Below, piece by piece: positions 1 to 8,586 of a stretch of 64,000 nt of DNA. Position 1 is the first letter of the stretch; every line of letters starts with the position of its first letter. The stretch spans positions 324,557-388,556 of the forward strand of contig JANOJL010000045.1 in the NCBI GenBank assembly GCA_031418715.1, written 5' to 3'. The position numbers were made by a program, and so were the translations under genes. The DNA comes from JANMDU01 sp031418715. Lineage in GTDB: Bacteria; Pseudomonadota; Gammaproteobacteria; Burkholderiales; Burkholderiaceae_C. The notes beneath the pieces were generated by a model, which was given only the letters and a program-made list of their open reading frames with translations, had not been told where the DNA came from and searched no databases.

Positions 1-719
1 AGCGATTCGTAGTATTCACCTTTGTATTCTGAAATCAATGGAATAGCACGTACCACGCCGTCCGGGTCAATGACGGGATTAATCGAACCAGCCATGGGAG
101 CGGCTTTGGCCAGCGGCTCGATGTTGGAGCTGTAGCCCGACCATGTGATAAACCGGATAGGCCGCCCTTGTAGCGACGGTTTTTGCATCACGGCCTCAGG
201 TAAAACACCATTGATACGACCCCCTCGGTCGCTGGTCATGTAATAACTCAGCACCACAGGGCGTTTTTCTAGAGAGCGTGCAAAGAGATTGTCGTAGTCA
301 AGGCTAGCCTCGATCTGCTTCAACCGATCGCCAAAACCAGGTTGGTCTTTCAATTCGTTGCCGGCCAATTGGCGCAGGCGCTTCAGACCAGAACTCTCAT
401 CGGCCTCAGCAAACAGCACGTCAAAGCCAAGAATGGCGACTTTTTGCCGCTCAAACAACTCATCGACCAGATTGGCCATCTTGTTGCGCCCCCAAGGCCA
501 ACGACCGACTTCAGCCAAGCTTTTTTCGTCGATGTCTATGATGACAATACGCTCATCCATCGTCTTGGGCATGGTGGCGCGAAGACGGGTGTCGTAAATA
601 ATGTCGTCCAAACGCTGCAGCACGCTGATTGGCAAGACATTGGCTGTGTGCAGCAACGCCAGCAGCAACGGAATCAAAGTGACCAGTGTGCGAGGCCAGT
701 GACGGATCAAACGCTCCAT
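1..719 (-). CDS. CHASE2-domain membrane protein, N-terminal part (cut by window edge)
   Basis: At least 239 residues are visible and the reading frame stays open to the edge of the window, so the C-terminal output domain is missing. The start ATG begins MERLIRHWPRTLVTLIPLLL, giving a basic N-terminus and one membrane helix (about residues 8-27). The rest matches a CHASE2 extracellular sensor: the stretch IVIIDIDEKSLAEVGRWPW is the family hallmark and is closely matched in the kinase three genes upstream. It is the last gene of a minus-strand run kinase, PP2C, FHA, CHASE2, and starts 61 nt after the FHA gene. CHASE2 proteins of this type are commonly adenylate/guanylate cyclases, kinases or GGDEF proteins. 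A cyclase is my guess from family knowledge only, since no output domain is in view. Confidence 0.8.
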   Translation of the reverse strand, partial: MERLIRHWPRTLVTLIPLLLALLHTANVLPISVLQRLDDIIYDTRLRATMPKTMDERIVIIDIDEKSLAEVGRWPWGRNKMANLVDELFERQKVAILGFDVLFAEADESSGLKRLRQLAGNELKDQPGFGDRLKQIEASLDYDNLFARSLEKRPVVLSYYMTSDRGGRINGVLPEAVMQKPSLQGRPIRFITWSGYSSNIEPLAKAAPMAGSINPVIDPDGVVRAIPLISEYKGEYYES

Positions 720-780
720 GCCGCCTCCGCCGTGCCGATGTTTTGCTTAAGCGGATAGTGCAGAAGAGGTGCCAAGCCAA

Positions 781-1431
781 TCAGGCGTTGGCAAACTGCA
801 TCTGCGTTCCCGCCAACTCCAGCACGTCGCCATCTTTCAAGGTCACGGGCTCGGCACCAATAGGTGTCCCGTTCAAGGTCGGCTTACTTGTGCCTTCCAC
901 ATGAGCCACCACAAAACCATGTGGGCGCTTGGTGATGGCAGCAACGGCTACGCCGGGCTTGCCAATCGTGGTAACCACTTTCACCAAAGGCACTTCGCGG
1001 CCGGCGGCAGCACCGGAAAGAACCTTGATCACTGCATTGCCCACTGGGGCTGGCGCGACGGCGGGTGTATAGGCTGGCGGCGTGGCTGTCAGGCCAGCTG
1101 CGCCAGCTTTGATGACCATCGTTCGCTCAAAGCCTGCTTCTTGCTGCTCGTTAACATACTTGATCTTGTACTTACCAATTTCAATGGTGTCATTGTTGGC
1201 TAACTGCTGCTTTTTCACGGCCTTGCCATTGATGTAAGTGCCGTTGGTGCTGTTGAGATCTTCCAGGCTGACATCGTTGCCCGCAAGCTGAATCACAGCG
1301 TGCTCTCCGCTGACTGCGAGATTGTCAATCACGATATCGTTGTAAGGCCGCCGCCCGAGGGTGGTGCGGTCTTTGGTCAACTGTACTTCCTTGATGACGA
1401 CACCGTCGATCGACACGATCATTTTCGGCAT
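781..1431 (-). CDS. FHA-domain phosphothreonine-binding protein
   Basis: 216 residues, predicted soluble. The N-terminal FHA domain (about residues 20-93) has the canonical phosphopeptide-binding residues: GR at 26-27, S41-x-x-H44, and NSTNGT at 60-65. After a Pro/Ala-rich linker (about 105-130) a second, weaker FHA-like fold is visible (about 133-214; TTIGK, LNGTPI, LKDGDVLELAG). The linker begins with FERTMVIK (Thr104), which resembles the EKTQV/EKTMV motifs in the tail of the kinase encoded in the same operon. This suggests that it is an intramolecular or kinase-phosphorylated FHA ligand (inference). The gene follows the PP2C gene by 25 nt. Its role is probably to read the phosphorylation state set by the kinase/phosphatase pair. 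Confidence 0.88.
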   Translation of the reverse strand: MPKMIVSIDGVVIKEVQLTKDRTTLGRRPYNDIVIDNLAVSGEHAVIQLAGNDVSLEDLNSTNGTYINGKAVKKQQLANNDTIEIGKYKIKYVNEQQEAGFERTMVIKAGAAGLTATPPAYTPAVAPAPVGNAVIKVLSGAAAGREVPLVKVVTTIGKPGVAVAAITKRPHGFVVAHVEGTSKPTLNGTPIGAEPVTLKDGDVLELAGTQMQFANA

Positions 1432-1456
1432 GGTCGGCTCCTGTTCTTGAGTTTAT

Positions 1457-2242
1457 TCATTTGCCAAGCAGGCGCGACATGAGGCCACGCTTACCCTGCC
1501 CATCCTTGGCCAACACCAGCAGCACAGAGATATTGTCTCTGCCGCCGCCTGCATTGGCTGCTTCTACCAAGGCTTTGCCCTTAGCTTCTAGATCATCTTT
1601 AGTGCGCATGATAGCAGCGATGCCCTCGTCAGTGACCATATCTGACAAACCATCTGTGCACATGAGATAAAAATCGCCCACTTCGGTACGGTGTTCGTTG
1701 GTCTCGAGCATCACCACATCTTCTACGCCGAGTGCTCGGGTGACGAGGTTTTTGTTCAGTGAAGTGGCCGCTTGTTCGGGGGTGATCAGGCCGGCATCCA
1801 TCTGCTCCTGAAGCAAAGAGTGGTCTTTGGTGATTTGCGAAAACTCTTCGCCACGCAAGCGATAGCAGCGCGAATCACCGATGTGGCCGAGCATCAAGCG
1901 GCCTTCTTGAAACACGCCCACCACAAGCGTGGTACCCATGCCAGTGTATTGCGCATTTGAGTTGGCGGCATTGAAGATCGAGCGGTTGGCGTTGTCCACA
2001 CAAATTTCCAGGGCGCGGCGTACTTCGCGCGCATTGGCATTCTTGCCTGCCTGAGAGAGCCAGCGGCTCATTTCAGACTTGATGAAGGCCGTGGCCATAC
2101 CACTGGCGACTTCGCCTGCGTTGTAGCCGCCCATGCCATCGGCCAGCACCGCTAATTGTGTTGGTGCATCAAAAGCGCCCGAATCCTCGTTGTTGTCACG
2201 GGCTAGACCGGGGTCGGTACTGAATGAAAACTGGTAAATCAT
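1457..2242 (-). CDS. PP2C-family Ser/Thr protein phosphatase
   Basis: 261 residues, a stand-alone PPM/PP2C catalytic domain (Stp/PrpC type) that dephosphorylates Ser/Thr phosphoproteins with two metal ions. Visible motifs are RDNNED (15-20), the metal-binding DGMGG (35-39), GHIGDSR (119-125), CTDGLSD (195-201) and GGGRDNISVLLV (232-243), so all catalytic Asp residues are present. No signal peptide or membrane helix is seen; the short basic tail (KRGLMSRLLGK) might touch the membrane. It lies 56 nt downstream of the kinase and just before the FHA gene, the standard arrangement in which the phosphatase reverses the co-encoded kinase. Confidence 0.93.
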   Translation of the reverse strand: MIYQFSFSTDPGLARDNNEDSGAFDAPTQLAVLADGMGGYNAGEVASGMATAFIKSEMSRWLSQAGKNANAREVRRALEICVDNANRSIFNAANSNAQYTGMGTTLVVGVFQEGRLMLGHIGDSRCYRLRGEEFSQITKDHSLLQEQMDAGLITPEQAATSLNKNLVTRALGVEDVVMLETNEHRTEVGDFYLMCTDGLSDMVTDEGIAAIMRTKDDLEAKGKALVEAANAGGGRDNISVLLVLAKDGQGKRGLMSRLLGK

Positions 2243-2298
2243 GTATTAATTACGAACTATAGCGGCTTTAGGGTGCAATCTGGCTGTGAAACAGCCGA

Positions 2299-5151
2299 CT
2301 ATTGCTCCTTTGGTACGGGCGGGCGGGTGACCATGGTTTTCTCAAACGGGTCATCCGCCGCACCTGCGGGTGCGGCTCCTGCTGTGAATTTCTGAGTGGC
2401 AGCGAACTTATCGGTGGCCATCAAAGCAGCGGGCATCGTACCCTGTTCACTGCGCGAGAACACCTGTGTTTTCTCGTCGGTGGTTTCTGCTTTCATGACT
2501 TGAGTGGCCATTTCTGCGCTGCTTGATGTACTGGTTGACGCGCCCATCACCTGCGTCTTTTCGTCTGCACCGACAGCTGCTGGCTTGGATTCTGCACCTA
2601 AGTTGACAGTGGATGAATCCGCCAGACCCGACAGATCACCCATCACAGCGCGCAGATCAGCGGCAAATTGGTCGCCATCTTGATACCTTGTTTCTGGCCT
2701 TTTGGACAAGCTCATGGCCACCACATCGGCGAGTTTTTGCGGAATCTCAGAACGTATGATGCGAATATCTGGTGCATCTTCGTTGGCAATTTTATACATC
2801 AGCTCGGCCATCGAATCACCTCGGAATGGCAACACACCTGCGAGCATCTGGAACAGCATCACGCCGAGGGAATATAAGTCGGAACGACCATCAACCTTTT
2901 TACCGGCAATTTGCTCTGGGCTCATAAAGCTCGGCGTACCTAGCACCATGCCCGTCTTGGTTTTGCTGGAGTCGGTGATACGCGCAATGCCGAAGTCGGT
3001 CACTTTCACGGTGTCAGAGCTATGCTCGTACATGACGTTAGCAGGCTTGATGTCGCGGTGAACCACACTGTTTTTGTGCGCATAGGCCAGCGCAGAGGCG
3101 ACACGCTCCACAATGGTAGCGACGCGCTGCATGGGCAGCAAATTGCCGTTCTTGCAATAGTCCAGCAAGTCTTTGCCTTTGAGGAATTCCATGGCGATAT
3201 ACGCCAGATCGTGTTCTTCGCCCGCATCGTAAATCGTGACGATGAAGGGATGCTGCAAACGACCTGCCGTTTCAGCTTCACGGAAGAACCGCTCACGGGC
3301 ATCTACTAGCTCGTCACCGTCAAACTCTTGTGACAGAGCCATGGTTTTGATGGCCACAACGCGGCCAATTTTCGGGTCTTTGCCAAGATAGACCACGCCC
3401 ATCGCGCCTTTACCCAACTCTTTTTCAACTTGGTAACGACCCAACATCGGCTTTTCAACACCGCCGCCATCGAGCAACATCGTCCCGCCAGGATGTGCGC
3501 CACCGCCGCCCAAAATGACCGTCTCGGAGAGGTTTTTGGCGCGATTGAGTTTGTCTTGCAGCCCTTTGTGATTTTTATCCAGAGAGGCCATGTGCTCGTA
3601 GACGGCCTGCGCTTTGTTGAACTGCCGCTTGCGTTCGAAGTCCAGGGCAAGATTGCCCAGGTTATCTAATAGCGCGCTTGATGCGGGCACACGACGATAG
3701 CGATCCAAGGCCTCGTCTAAGCGCCCTTGCCCAGCCATGGCCAAGCCCATCATACGATTGGTTTCGGCAGACTCTTCGTCGGCTTTGACTTTGCCTGCTT
3801 CGGTGACGAGGAAGCGCTTGGTGGTTAGCGCCAAATGGCCAATCAGCAGCAAGACCGCTGGCAATACCAACTTAAGCCAAGTCGAGGCTCCAGCCAGTAG
3901 GCCAAATTCTAAGCCAAGCAACAAGGCAAACAAACCTGCAGTAATGCCGGCGCCCATGCCTGCGGACAGACGTGGCAACAAGACAATCAAATAGGCAGCC
4001 ACCACCAAAAATGCCAGCAATGACAGCCAAACACCCCAACCCGGCTGCACGATGAAATGCTCCGCCAAAATACTGGAGGTCACATGCGCTATCGTCTCAG
4101 CAGGACTCATATCTTTAGCGGCTGGTGTGGGGAAAATATTACCCACACCTACCGCTGTGGCACCAATGATGACGATTTTGTCGGCATATTTACTGGCAGG
4201 AATCTTGCCCGAGAGAACATCATAAAAAGAGTCCACAGGAAAAGCGCGCTTTTCAGCAGTGCTCTTATAGAACTGGGGCAGCATCACCGCATATTCATCG
4301 GTCTTCACCTTGAGTTTGCCAATCTGCACCGATTCACCCGGGTTAAGTTTGATGTCACTGGCTTTCAGGTTGAGGCTGCTGGCTGCCACCATCAAGGCCA
4401 TGGAGGGTACAGCTTTGCCGTAATAGTTCACCAGCAAGGGCTCTTCGCGCACAGCGCCGTCTTTGGGGTCTTGCAACAAATTCAAATGCCCGACCGCTAC
4501 TGCGCCATTACCGATCAAATCAATCGGCTGTTGACCAGACAATGCGGGCATAGAAAAGCCTTGGTTTTCATCTACCGTGCTTTTCAGCGCAAAAGCTGGC
4601 AAGGGCTTGTCGGCATTGCCCAAGGGCTCGCCCAGTTTGAAAATCGATGGCAAGATCACATTGCCCGCTTTGGTGATGCTCACTGCTAACTTGGCATCGG
4701 TGTCGAGCGTGGCTTCGGCCTCTGCGATCACTTTGCCGGCTTGCTCTAGAGTGGGCTGAGGGTTGTTGGGATCGGGCGCACCGAGTGTTTCTTTAATTTT
4801 GCGGATGTATTGCAAGCCGCGATCTGTTTGCGGCTCAAAGAAGAAAGTGGTATTGGCAATGACTTTGACTTTCGCGCCGGAGAGCAAATCTGTCATTTGC
4901 GCATGGACTTCACGACTCCAGGGCCAGCGGCCAATGTTGGCAATGCTGGTGTCGTCGATGGCAATGACAGCGATTTTGTCTGACGGCTGGCGACCTGTGG
5001 AGGTGCTGGCGTAGTCGTAGTACCGACGCTCAAGCGTACCGATTAAATCCCCCAAACTGTGGAGCACCAAGACGGCAACCACCACGAGCACGCCAACAAA
5101 CCAGTCGGCGCGCCAGAAGTTCCCGCGTTTTTTCAATGTAGATGTCGCCAA
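2299..5151 (-). CDS. CHASE2-sensor Ser/Thr protein kinase
   Basis: 950 residues. Order: short cytoplasmic N-terminus, membrane helix (about 17-33), CHASE2 sensor (about 35-365, with IAVIAIDDTSIANIGRWPW), two or three membrane helices (about 370-445), a TPR-like helical linker (about 455-540), a Hanks-type kinase domain (about 572-838) and a low-complexity tail. Kinase residues are intact: glycine loop GKGAMG, K602 in VAIK, HRDIKPAN (D700), DFG (719-721) and the activation-segment GTPSFMSPEQ. Short threonine motifs flank the kinase domain: SETVIL (T544), GGTMLL (T557), EKTQV (T866), ATQV (T883), EKTQV (T895) and EKTMV (T939). They look like autophosphorylation and FHA-docking sites (inference). 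It heads an operon with PP2C, FHA and a second CHASE2 gene. The ATG sits at the start of a 271-nt gap that may hold the promoter. Confidence 0.93.
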   Translation of the reverse strand: MATSTLKKRGNFWRADWFVGVLVVVAVLVLHSLGDLIGTLERRYYDYASTSTGRQPSDKIAVIAIDDTSIANIGRWPWSREVHAQMTDLLSGAKVKVIANTTFFFEPQTDRGLQYIRKIKETLGAPDPNNPQPTLEQAGKVIAEAEATLDTDAKLAVSITKAGNVILPSIFKLGEPLGNADKPLPAFALKSTVDENQGFSMPALSGQQPIDLIGNGAVAVGHLNLLQDPKDGAVREEPLLVNYYGKAVPSMALMVAASSLNLKASDIKLNPGESVQIGKLKVKTDEYAVMLPQFYKSTAEKRAFPVDSFYDVLSGKIPASKYADKIVIIGATAVGVGNIFPTPAAKDMSPAETIAHVTSSILAEHFIVQPGWGVWLSLLAFLVVAAYLIVLLPRLSAGMGAGITAGLFALLLGLEFGLLAGASTWLKLVLPAVLLLIGHLALTTKRFLVTEAGKVKADEESAETNRMMGLAMAGQGRLDEALDRYRRVPASSALLDNLGNLALDFERKRQFNKAQAVYEHMASLDKNHKGLQDKLNRAKNLSETVILGGGGAHPGGTMLLDGGGVEKPMLGRYQVEKELGKGAMGVVYLGKDPKIGRVVAIKTMALSQEFDGDELVDARERFFREAETAGRLQHPFIVTIYDAGEEHDLAYIAMEFLKGKDLLDYCKNGNLLPMQRVATIVERVASALAYAHKNSVVHRDIKPANVMYEHSSDTVKVTDFGIARITDSSKTKTGMVLGTPSFMSPEQIAGKKVDGRSDLYSLGVMLFQMLAGVLPFRGDSMAELMYKIANEDAPDIRIIRSEIPQKLADVVAMSLSKRPETRYQDGDQFAADLRAVMGDLSGLADSSTVNLGAESKPAAVGADEKTQVMGASTSTSSSAEMATQVMKAETTDEKTQVFSRSEQGTMPAALMATDKFAATQKFTAGAAPAGAADDPFEKTMVTRPPVPKEQ

Positions 5152-5180
5152 AGCGCCCTCTCTCGCCTCAAATCAATGTC

Positions 5181-5195
5181 ACTTTTCAGAAAAGT
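5181..5195. repeat. perfect short hairpin upstream of kinase operon
   Basis: ACTTTT/AAAAGT arms with a CAG loop, 31 nt upstream of the kinase ATG. No U-run follows on either strand, so it is more likely an operator or a leader hairpin than a terminator. Confidence 0.4.
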
Positions 5196-5215
5196 GCGCT
5201 AAGTTATTGTCCCTG

Positions 5216-5230
5216 CGGAAAAATTTTCCG
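5216..5230. repeat. 15-bp palindrome upstream of kinase operon
   Basis: CGGAAAAATTTTCCG is self-complementary around its central base. With the neighbouring hairpin it forms a pair of dyads in the 271-nt gap between the kinase and the TerC-family gene. It is a plausible regulator site; the rest of the gap shows no gene. Confidence 0.35.
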
Positions 5231-5422
5231 AAATCGACTGACAACGATAACAGACGCGGGAAAGACAATCAAGGCAAAATGTCACGCATGCCCTGCGTTT
5301 TGTTGCAAATTAACGCCACTGGAAGGGTTCACGATAGGGTAGTCCGAGGCACTGAAACTGACTTGGCACTGCTTTTTGTTACCTCGACACCCTGCCCGCC
5401 GCCAAGCTGGCCAGACCAAGCA

Positions 5423-6127
5423 TCAAACCGGAGGCGGTGGCTTGGTCGCGCGTTTTTGCAAGATTTGGCCAGTCAACAGCACCAGCGCAGCACCCACGGC
5501 GGCGAATGTGTATTCCCACATCTTGCCTTCTGGGCGAATGCCGACCATGGCAGGGTCGGTGTAGACCATTTGTCCAGCGATCCATCCGAGCAACATCGCG
5601 CCCAAAGTGATGATGATGGGGAAGCGCTCCATCAGCTTCATGACGATCTGGCTGCCCCAGACGATGATTGGAATACTCACCAACAAACCGAAAATCACCA
5701 GCGGCAACTGATGCTGCTGGCCTGCACCTTGCGCTGCGCCCGCGATGGCAATCACGTTGTCCACACTCATCACCAAATCGGCCATGATCACGGTTTTCAC
5801 GGCACTCCAGAGCTTGTCGCTGGGGTTGATGTTGTGATCATCTTCGCTCTCGGGCATCATGAGTTGCACGCCGATCCACAGCAGCAAGGCCGCGCCGACG
5901 ATCTTCAAATATGGAATAGCCAGCAGCGCCAAAGCAAAGGCGATTAAGATCACTCGCAACACAATCGCACCGATCGTGCCGTAAATGATGCCTTGCTTGC
6001 GTTGCTTGGCGGGCAAGTTGCGGCATGCCAGCGCGATCACCACGGCGTTGTCACCGCCGAGCAAAATGTCGATCAAGATGATCTGGCCTACAGCGAGCCA
6101 GAACGCAGTCGTCATGAATTCATCCAT
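5423..6127 (-). CDS. TerC-family integral membrane protein (YjbE type)
   Basis: 234 residues with about seven membrane helices. The family signatures GGDNAVVIAL near the N-terminus and MSVDNVIAIAGAAQG in the middle contain the acidic residues (Asp in GGDN and SVDN) thought to coordinate metal ions. TerC/Alx/YjbE proteins are linked to tellurite resistance and to manganese or calcium handling, sometimes acting on metal-loaded exoenzymes; no substrate can be read from the sequence. The start is set by GGAG six bases before the ATG; a GTG one codon upstream would leave only three bases. The proline-rich end (KPPPPV) is cytoplasmic or periplasmic tail. It is monocistronic: its 5' side carries a TATAACGG repeat and the sucD terminator. 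Confidence 0.9.
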   Translation of the reverse strand: MDEFMTTAFWLAVGQIILIDILLGGDNAVVIALACRNLPAKQRKQGIIYGTIGAIVLRVILIAFALALLAIPYLKIVGAALLLWIGVQLMMPESEDDHNINPSDKLWSAVKTVIMADLVMSVDNVIAIAGAAQGAGQQHQLPLVIFGLLVSIPIIVWGSQIVMKLMERFPIIITLGAMLLGWIAGQMVYTDPAMVGIRPEGKMWEYTFAAVGAALVLLTGQILQKRATKPPPPV

Positions 6128-6139
6128 CACAAACTCCAG

Positions 6140-6205
6140 TTGCTATGTTTTTGATAGCATTCCGTGCACACTCTATAACGGGGAAGTGCTCAAAATGCTT
6201 AAAGT
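6140..6205 (+). repeat. TATAACGG palindromic element, copy 1 (intergenic)
   Basis: Palindrome TGCTAT/ATAGCA at 6141-6159, then TCTATAACGGGG at 6172-6183 and a TTAAA tail. It sits directly upstream of the TerC-family gene, pointing away from it. Confidence 0.75.
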
Positions 6206-6294
6206 ATTTGGCCTCAAGTGTAGCGCCTAGGCGAAGCCTTGATCCTGCGTAATTCTGCGTATTAGCTAACATCCCACATGTGCGTTTTGGTCAT

Positions 6295-6328
6295 GAAAAA
6301 AGCGGCGCATCTTTCGATCACGCCGCTT
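6295..6328 (-). terminator. intrinsic terminator of sucCD
   Basis: On the minus strand AAGCGGCG (6328-6321) pairs with CGCCGCTT (6308-6299 region) across a 13-nt loop and is followed by a run of T. It lies 18 nt past the sucD stop codon. Confidence 0.85.
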
Positions 6329-6345
6329 ATCGCCTTAACAGAGCT

Positions 6346-7239
6346 TTACAGCATCGCTTTGAGCAATTTAGCCATTTCCGATGGATTGCGTGTGATTTTG
6401 AAGCCACATTCTTCCATCACGGCTAGCTTTGCGTCTGCCGTGTCTGCGCCGCCAGAGATCAGTGCACCGGCATGGCCCATGCGTTTGCCGGGAGGAGCTG
6501 TGACGCCGGCGATGAAGCCAACGATGGGTTTCTTCATGTTGGACTTGCACCAAAGAGCGGCCTCGGCTTCGTCTGGGCCGCCGATTTCACCAATCATGAT
6601 GACGGCATCGGTGTCTGGATCGTCGTTAAAGGCGCGCATCACGTCGATGTGCTTCAAACCATTGATCGGATCGCCGCCGATGCCGACGGCGCTGGATTGG
6701 CCGAGGCCGATTTCGGTGAGCTGAGCGACAGCCTCATACGTGAGTGTGCCGGAGCGGCTGACCACGCCAATACGGCCTTTGCGGTGAATATGGCCGGGCA
6801 TGATGCCGATTTTGATTTCTTCGGGGGTGATCAGGCCGGGGCAGTTGGGGCCGAGCAGCAAGGTTTTCTTACCGCCAGCGGCTTCTTTGGCACGCATGCG
6901 GTTGCGCACTTCGAGCATGTCTTTGACAGGAATGCCTTCGGTGATGCAAATCGCCAAATCTAATTCTGCCTCTACCGCTTCCCAAATCGCAGCGGCTGCG
7001 CCAGCAGGCGGCACGTAGATCACGGAGACGGTCGCGCCCGTTTGGCCAGCAGCTTCTTTCACAGAGGCATAGATGGGAATGCCGAAGATTGACTCACCCG
7101 CTTTTTTCGGATTCACACCCGCGACGAAGCAGTTTTTGCCGTTGGCATACTCTTGGCATTTTTCCGTGTGGAACTGGCCGGTCTTGCCGGTGATGCCTTG
7201 GGTGATGACTTTGGTGTTTTTGTTGATGAAGATAGACAT
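6346..7239 (-). CDS. sucD: succinyl-CoA synthetase, alpha subunit
   Basis: 297 residues, full length for the family. With SucC it converts succinyl-CoA, ADP (or GDP) and phosphate to succinate, CoA and ATP in the TCA cycle. The N-terminal CoA-binding Rossmann domain begins MSIFINKNTKVITQGITGKT. The phosphorylated histidine is H256 in RMGHAGALISGGADTA, and the ligase signature GPNCPGLI is at about 130-137. It starts 9 nt after sucC and is followed by a strong intrinsic terminator, so sucCD is a two-gene transcript. Confidence 0.98.
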   Translation of the reverse strand: MSIFINKNTKVITQGITGKTGQFHTEKCQEYANGKNCFVAGVNPKKAGESIFGIPIYASVKEAAGQTGATVSVIYVPPAGAAAAIWEAVEAELDLAICITEGIPVKDMLEVRNRMRAKEAAGGKKTLLLGPNCPGLITPEEIKIGIMPGHIHRKGRIGVVSRSGTLTYEAVAQLTEIGLGQSSAVGIGGDPINGLKHIDVMRAFNDDPDTDAVIMIGEIGGPDEAEAALWCKSNMKKPIVGFIAGVTAPPGKRMGHAGALISGGADTADAKLAVMEECGFKITRNPSEMAKLLKAML

Positions 7240-7248
7240 GTTGTTTCC

Positions 7249-8415
7249 TTAGGCTTTCTTCACTGCAATCATGATTTTTTCAGCGGCTTCGGCCATGCTG
7301 TCAGCACTGATGATGGGCAAGCCAGAATCTTTAAGCATTTGTTTACCGAGCACTTCGTTCGTGCCTTTCATGCGCACGACCAGCGGCACAGACAGATTCG
7401 TGGCTTTGCAGGCGGTGATGATGCCGGTGGCAATCGTGTCGCATTTCATGATGCCGCCGAAGATATTGACCAAAATAGCCTCTACTTTCGGGTTTTTCAG
7501 CATGATTTTGAAGGCTTCCGTGACTTTCTCTGGCGTCGCGCCGCCGCCTACATCTAGGAAGTTGGCAGGCTCGCCGCCGTATAGCTTGATGGTATCCATC
7601 GTGGCCATCGCAAGACCAGCGCCGTTGACCAAGCAGCCGATATTGCCGTCGAGCGAAATATAGGCCAGATCGAATTTAGAAGCCTCGACTTCGGCCGCAT
7701 CTTCTTCGTCCAGATCGCGGTAAGCGACGATATCGGGGTGGCGGAACAGGGCGTTGGAATCGAAATTGAATTTCGCATCCAAGGCCATGATGTTGCCTTT
7801 GCTGTCGCGATTCAGGGGGTTGATCTCCACCAAGGAGGCATCGGTGTCCATGTAGCACTTGTAGAGCTTTTGGAAGACGTCAACGGCTTGCGATGTGGAA
7901 TCAGGGGGGATGCCGATGCGGTCGGCCAAATCTTTGGCTTGTTCTGTAGTCAAACCGAGCACAGGATCGGCAAAAATCGTGATGATTTTCTCCGGGCGGT
8001 TGTGCGCCACTTCTTCAATGTCCATGCCGCCTTCAGCCGAGGCGATGAAGGCAACCTTCTGCGTGGCGCGATCCGTCACAGCAGATACGTAATATTCTTG
8101 TTGGATGTCCGCACCGTCTTCAATATAGAGACGGCGCACCTTTTGACCAACCGGGCCCGTTTGGTGCGTGACCAGCTGCATGCCCAGGATTTCGCCAGCC
8201 AAGCGCTTGACATCTTCAATGCTCTTGGCCACTTTCACGCCGCCGCCCTTACCACGGCCGCCTGCATGAATCTGCGCTTTCACCACCCAGATCGGGCCGC
8301 CCAGCTTTTGTGCAGCTTCGATGGCTTCTTGCACGGTGAATGCAACAATGCCGCGCGGCACTGGCACGCCAAATTGACGCAAGATTTCCTTGCCTTGGTA
8401 CTCGTGGATTTTCAT
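7249..8415 (-). CDS. sucC: succinyl-CoA synthetase, beta subunit
   Basis: 388 residues, exactly the usual length. The start MKIHEYQGKEILR is fixed by homology; an in-frame upstream extension to 8484 is not used. It has an ATP-grasp nucleotide-binding domain (GGRGKGGGVKV, about residues 46-56) and a C-terminal ligase domain with VNIFGGIMKCDTIA, which together bind ADP and succinate and contact the phosphohistidine of SucD. It is the first gene of sucCD. The gap upstream is shared with the divergent argC and holds a long dyad that could be an operator. Confidence 0.98.
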   Translation of the reverse strand: MKIHEYQGKEILRQFGVPVPRGIVAFTVQEAIEAAQKLGGPIWVVKAQIHAGGRGKGGGVKVAKSIEDVKRLAGEILGMQLVTHQTGPVGQKVRRLYIEDGADIQQEYYVSAVTDRATQKVAFIASAEGGMDIEEVAHNRPEKIITIFADPVLGLTTEQAKDLADRIGIPPDSTSQAVDVFQKLYKCYMDTDASLVEINPLNRDSKGNIMALDAKFNFDSNALFRHPDIVAYRDLDEEDAAEVEASKFDLAYISLDGNIGCLVNGAGLAMATMDTIKLYGGEPANFLDVGGGATPEKVTEAFKIMLKNPKVEAILVNIFGGIMKCDTIATGIITACKATNLSVPLVVRMKGTNEVLGKQMLKDSGLPIISADSMAEAAEKIMIAVKKA

Positions 8416-8481
8416 GGGTGGGATTTCCGGCTGTGATTCGTTTTGATGACGCGAGGGACTGATTTCATGCAAAATCGTCGG

Positions 8482-8539
8482 CATTGCAACAGTTAAGTTA
8501 CCAAGCGATTTCAGCGCGTAACTGTATCATGTTGCAATG
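8482..8539. promoter_or_regulatory. nested inverted repeat between sucC and argC
   Basis: Outer arms CATTGCAAC (8482-8490) and GTTGCAATG (8531-8539) are perfect. Inner arms AGTTAC (8496-8501) and GTAACT (8518-8523) are also perfect. The dyad centres in the divergent promoter region, 66 nt from the sucC start and 47 nt from argC. It could be a two-half-site operator or a structured leader. No clear sigma-70 boxes were identified. Confidence 0.45.
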
Positions 8540-8586
8540 CACCAAAACTGACATCTGGCATCTGGCATCTAGGAAAGCACATCATC

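Noticed and set aside
2255..2275. TATAGCGGCTTTAGGG between the PP2C and kinase genes as another element copy
   Set aside because: It resembles only the core and lacks the palindrome; chance similarity cannot be excluded.
4057..5947. Long plus-strand frames opposite the CHASE2-kinase and TerC-family genes (210 and 246 codons)
   Set aside because: They are shadows of clear minus-strand genes, rich in His/Arg/Gln as expected for antisense frames of GC-rich coding DNA.
8416..8484. N-terminal extension of sucC to 8484
   Set aside because: The family starts at MKIHEYQGKEIL; the extra 23 residues have no homology and remove the divergent promoter space.
8551..8572. Short tandem CATCTGG repeats before argC
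   Set aside because: Only two and a half units of seven bases; too short to be meaningful.
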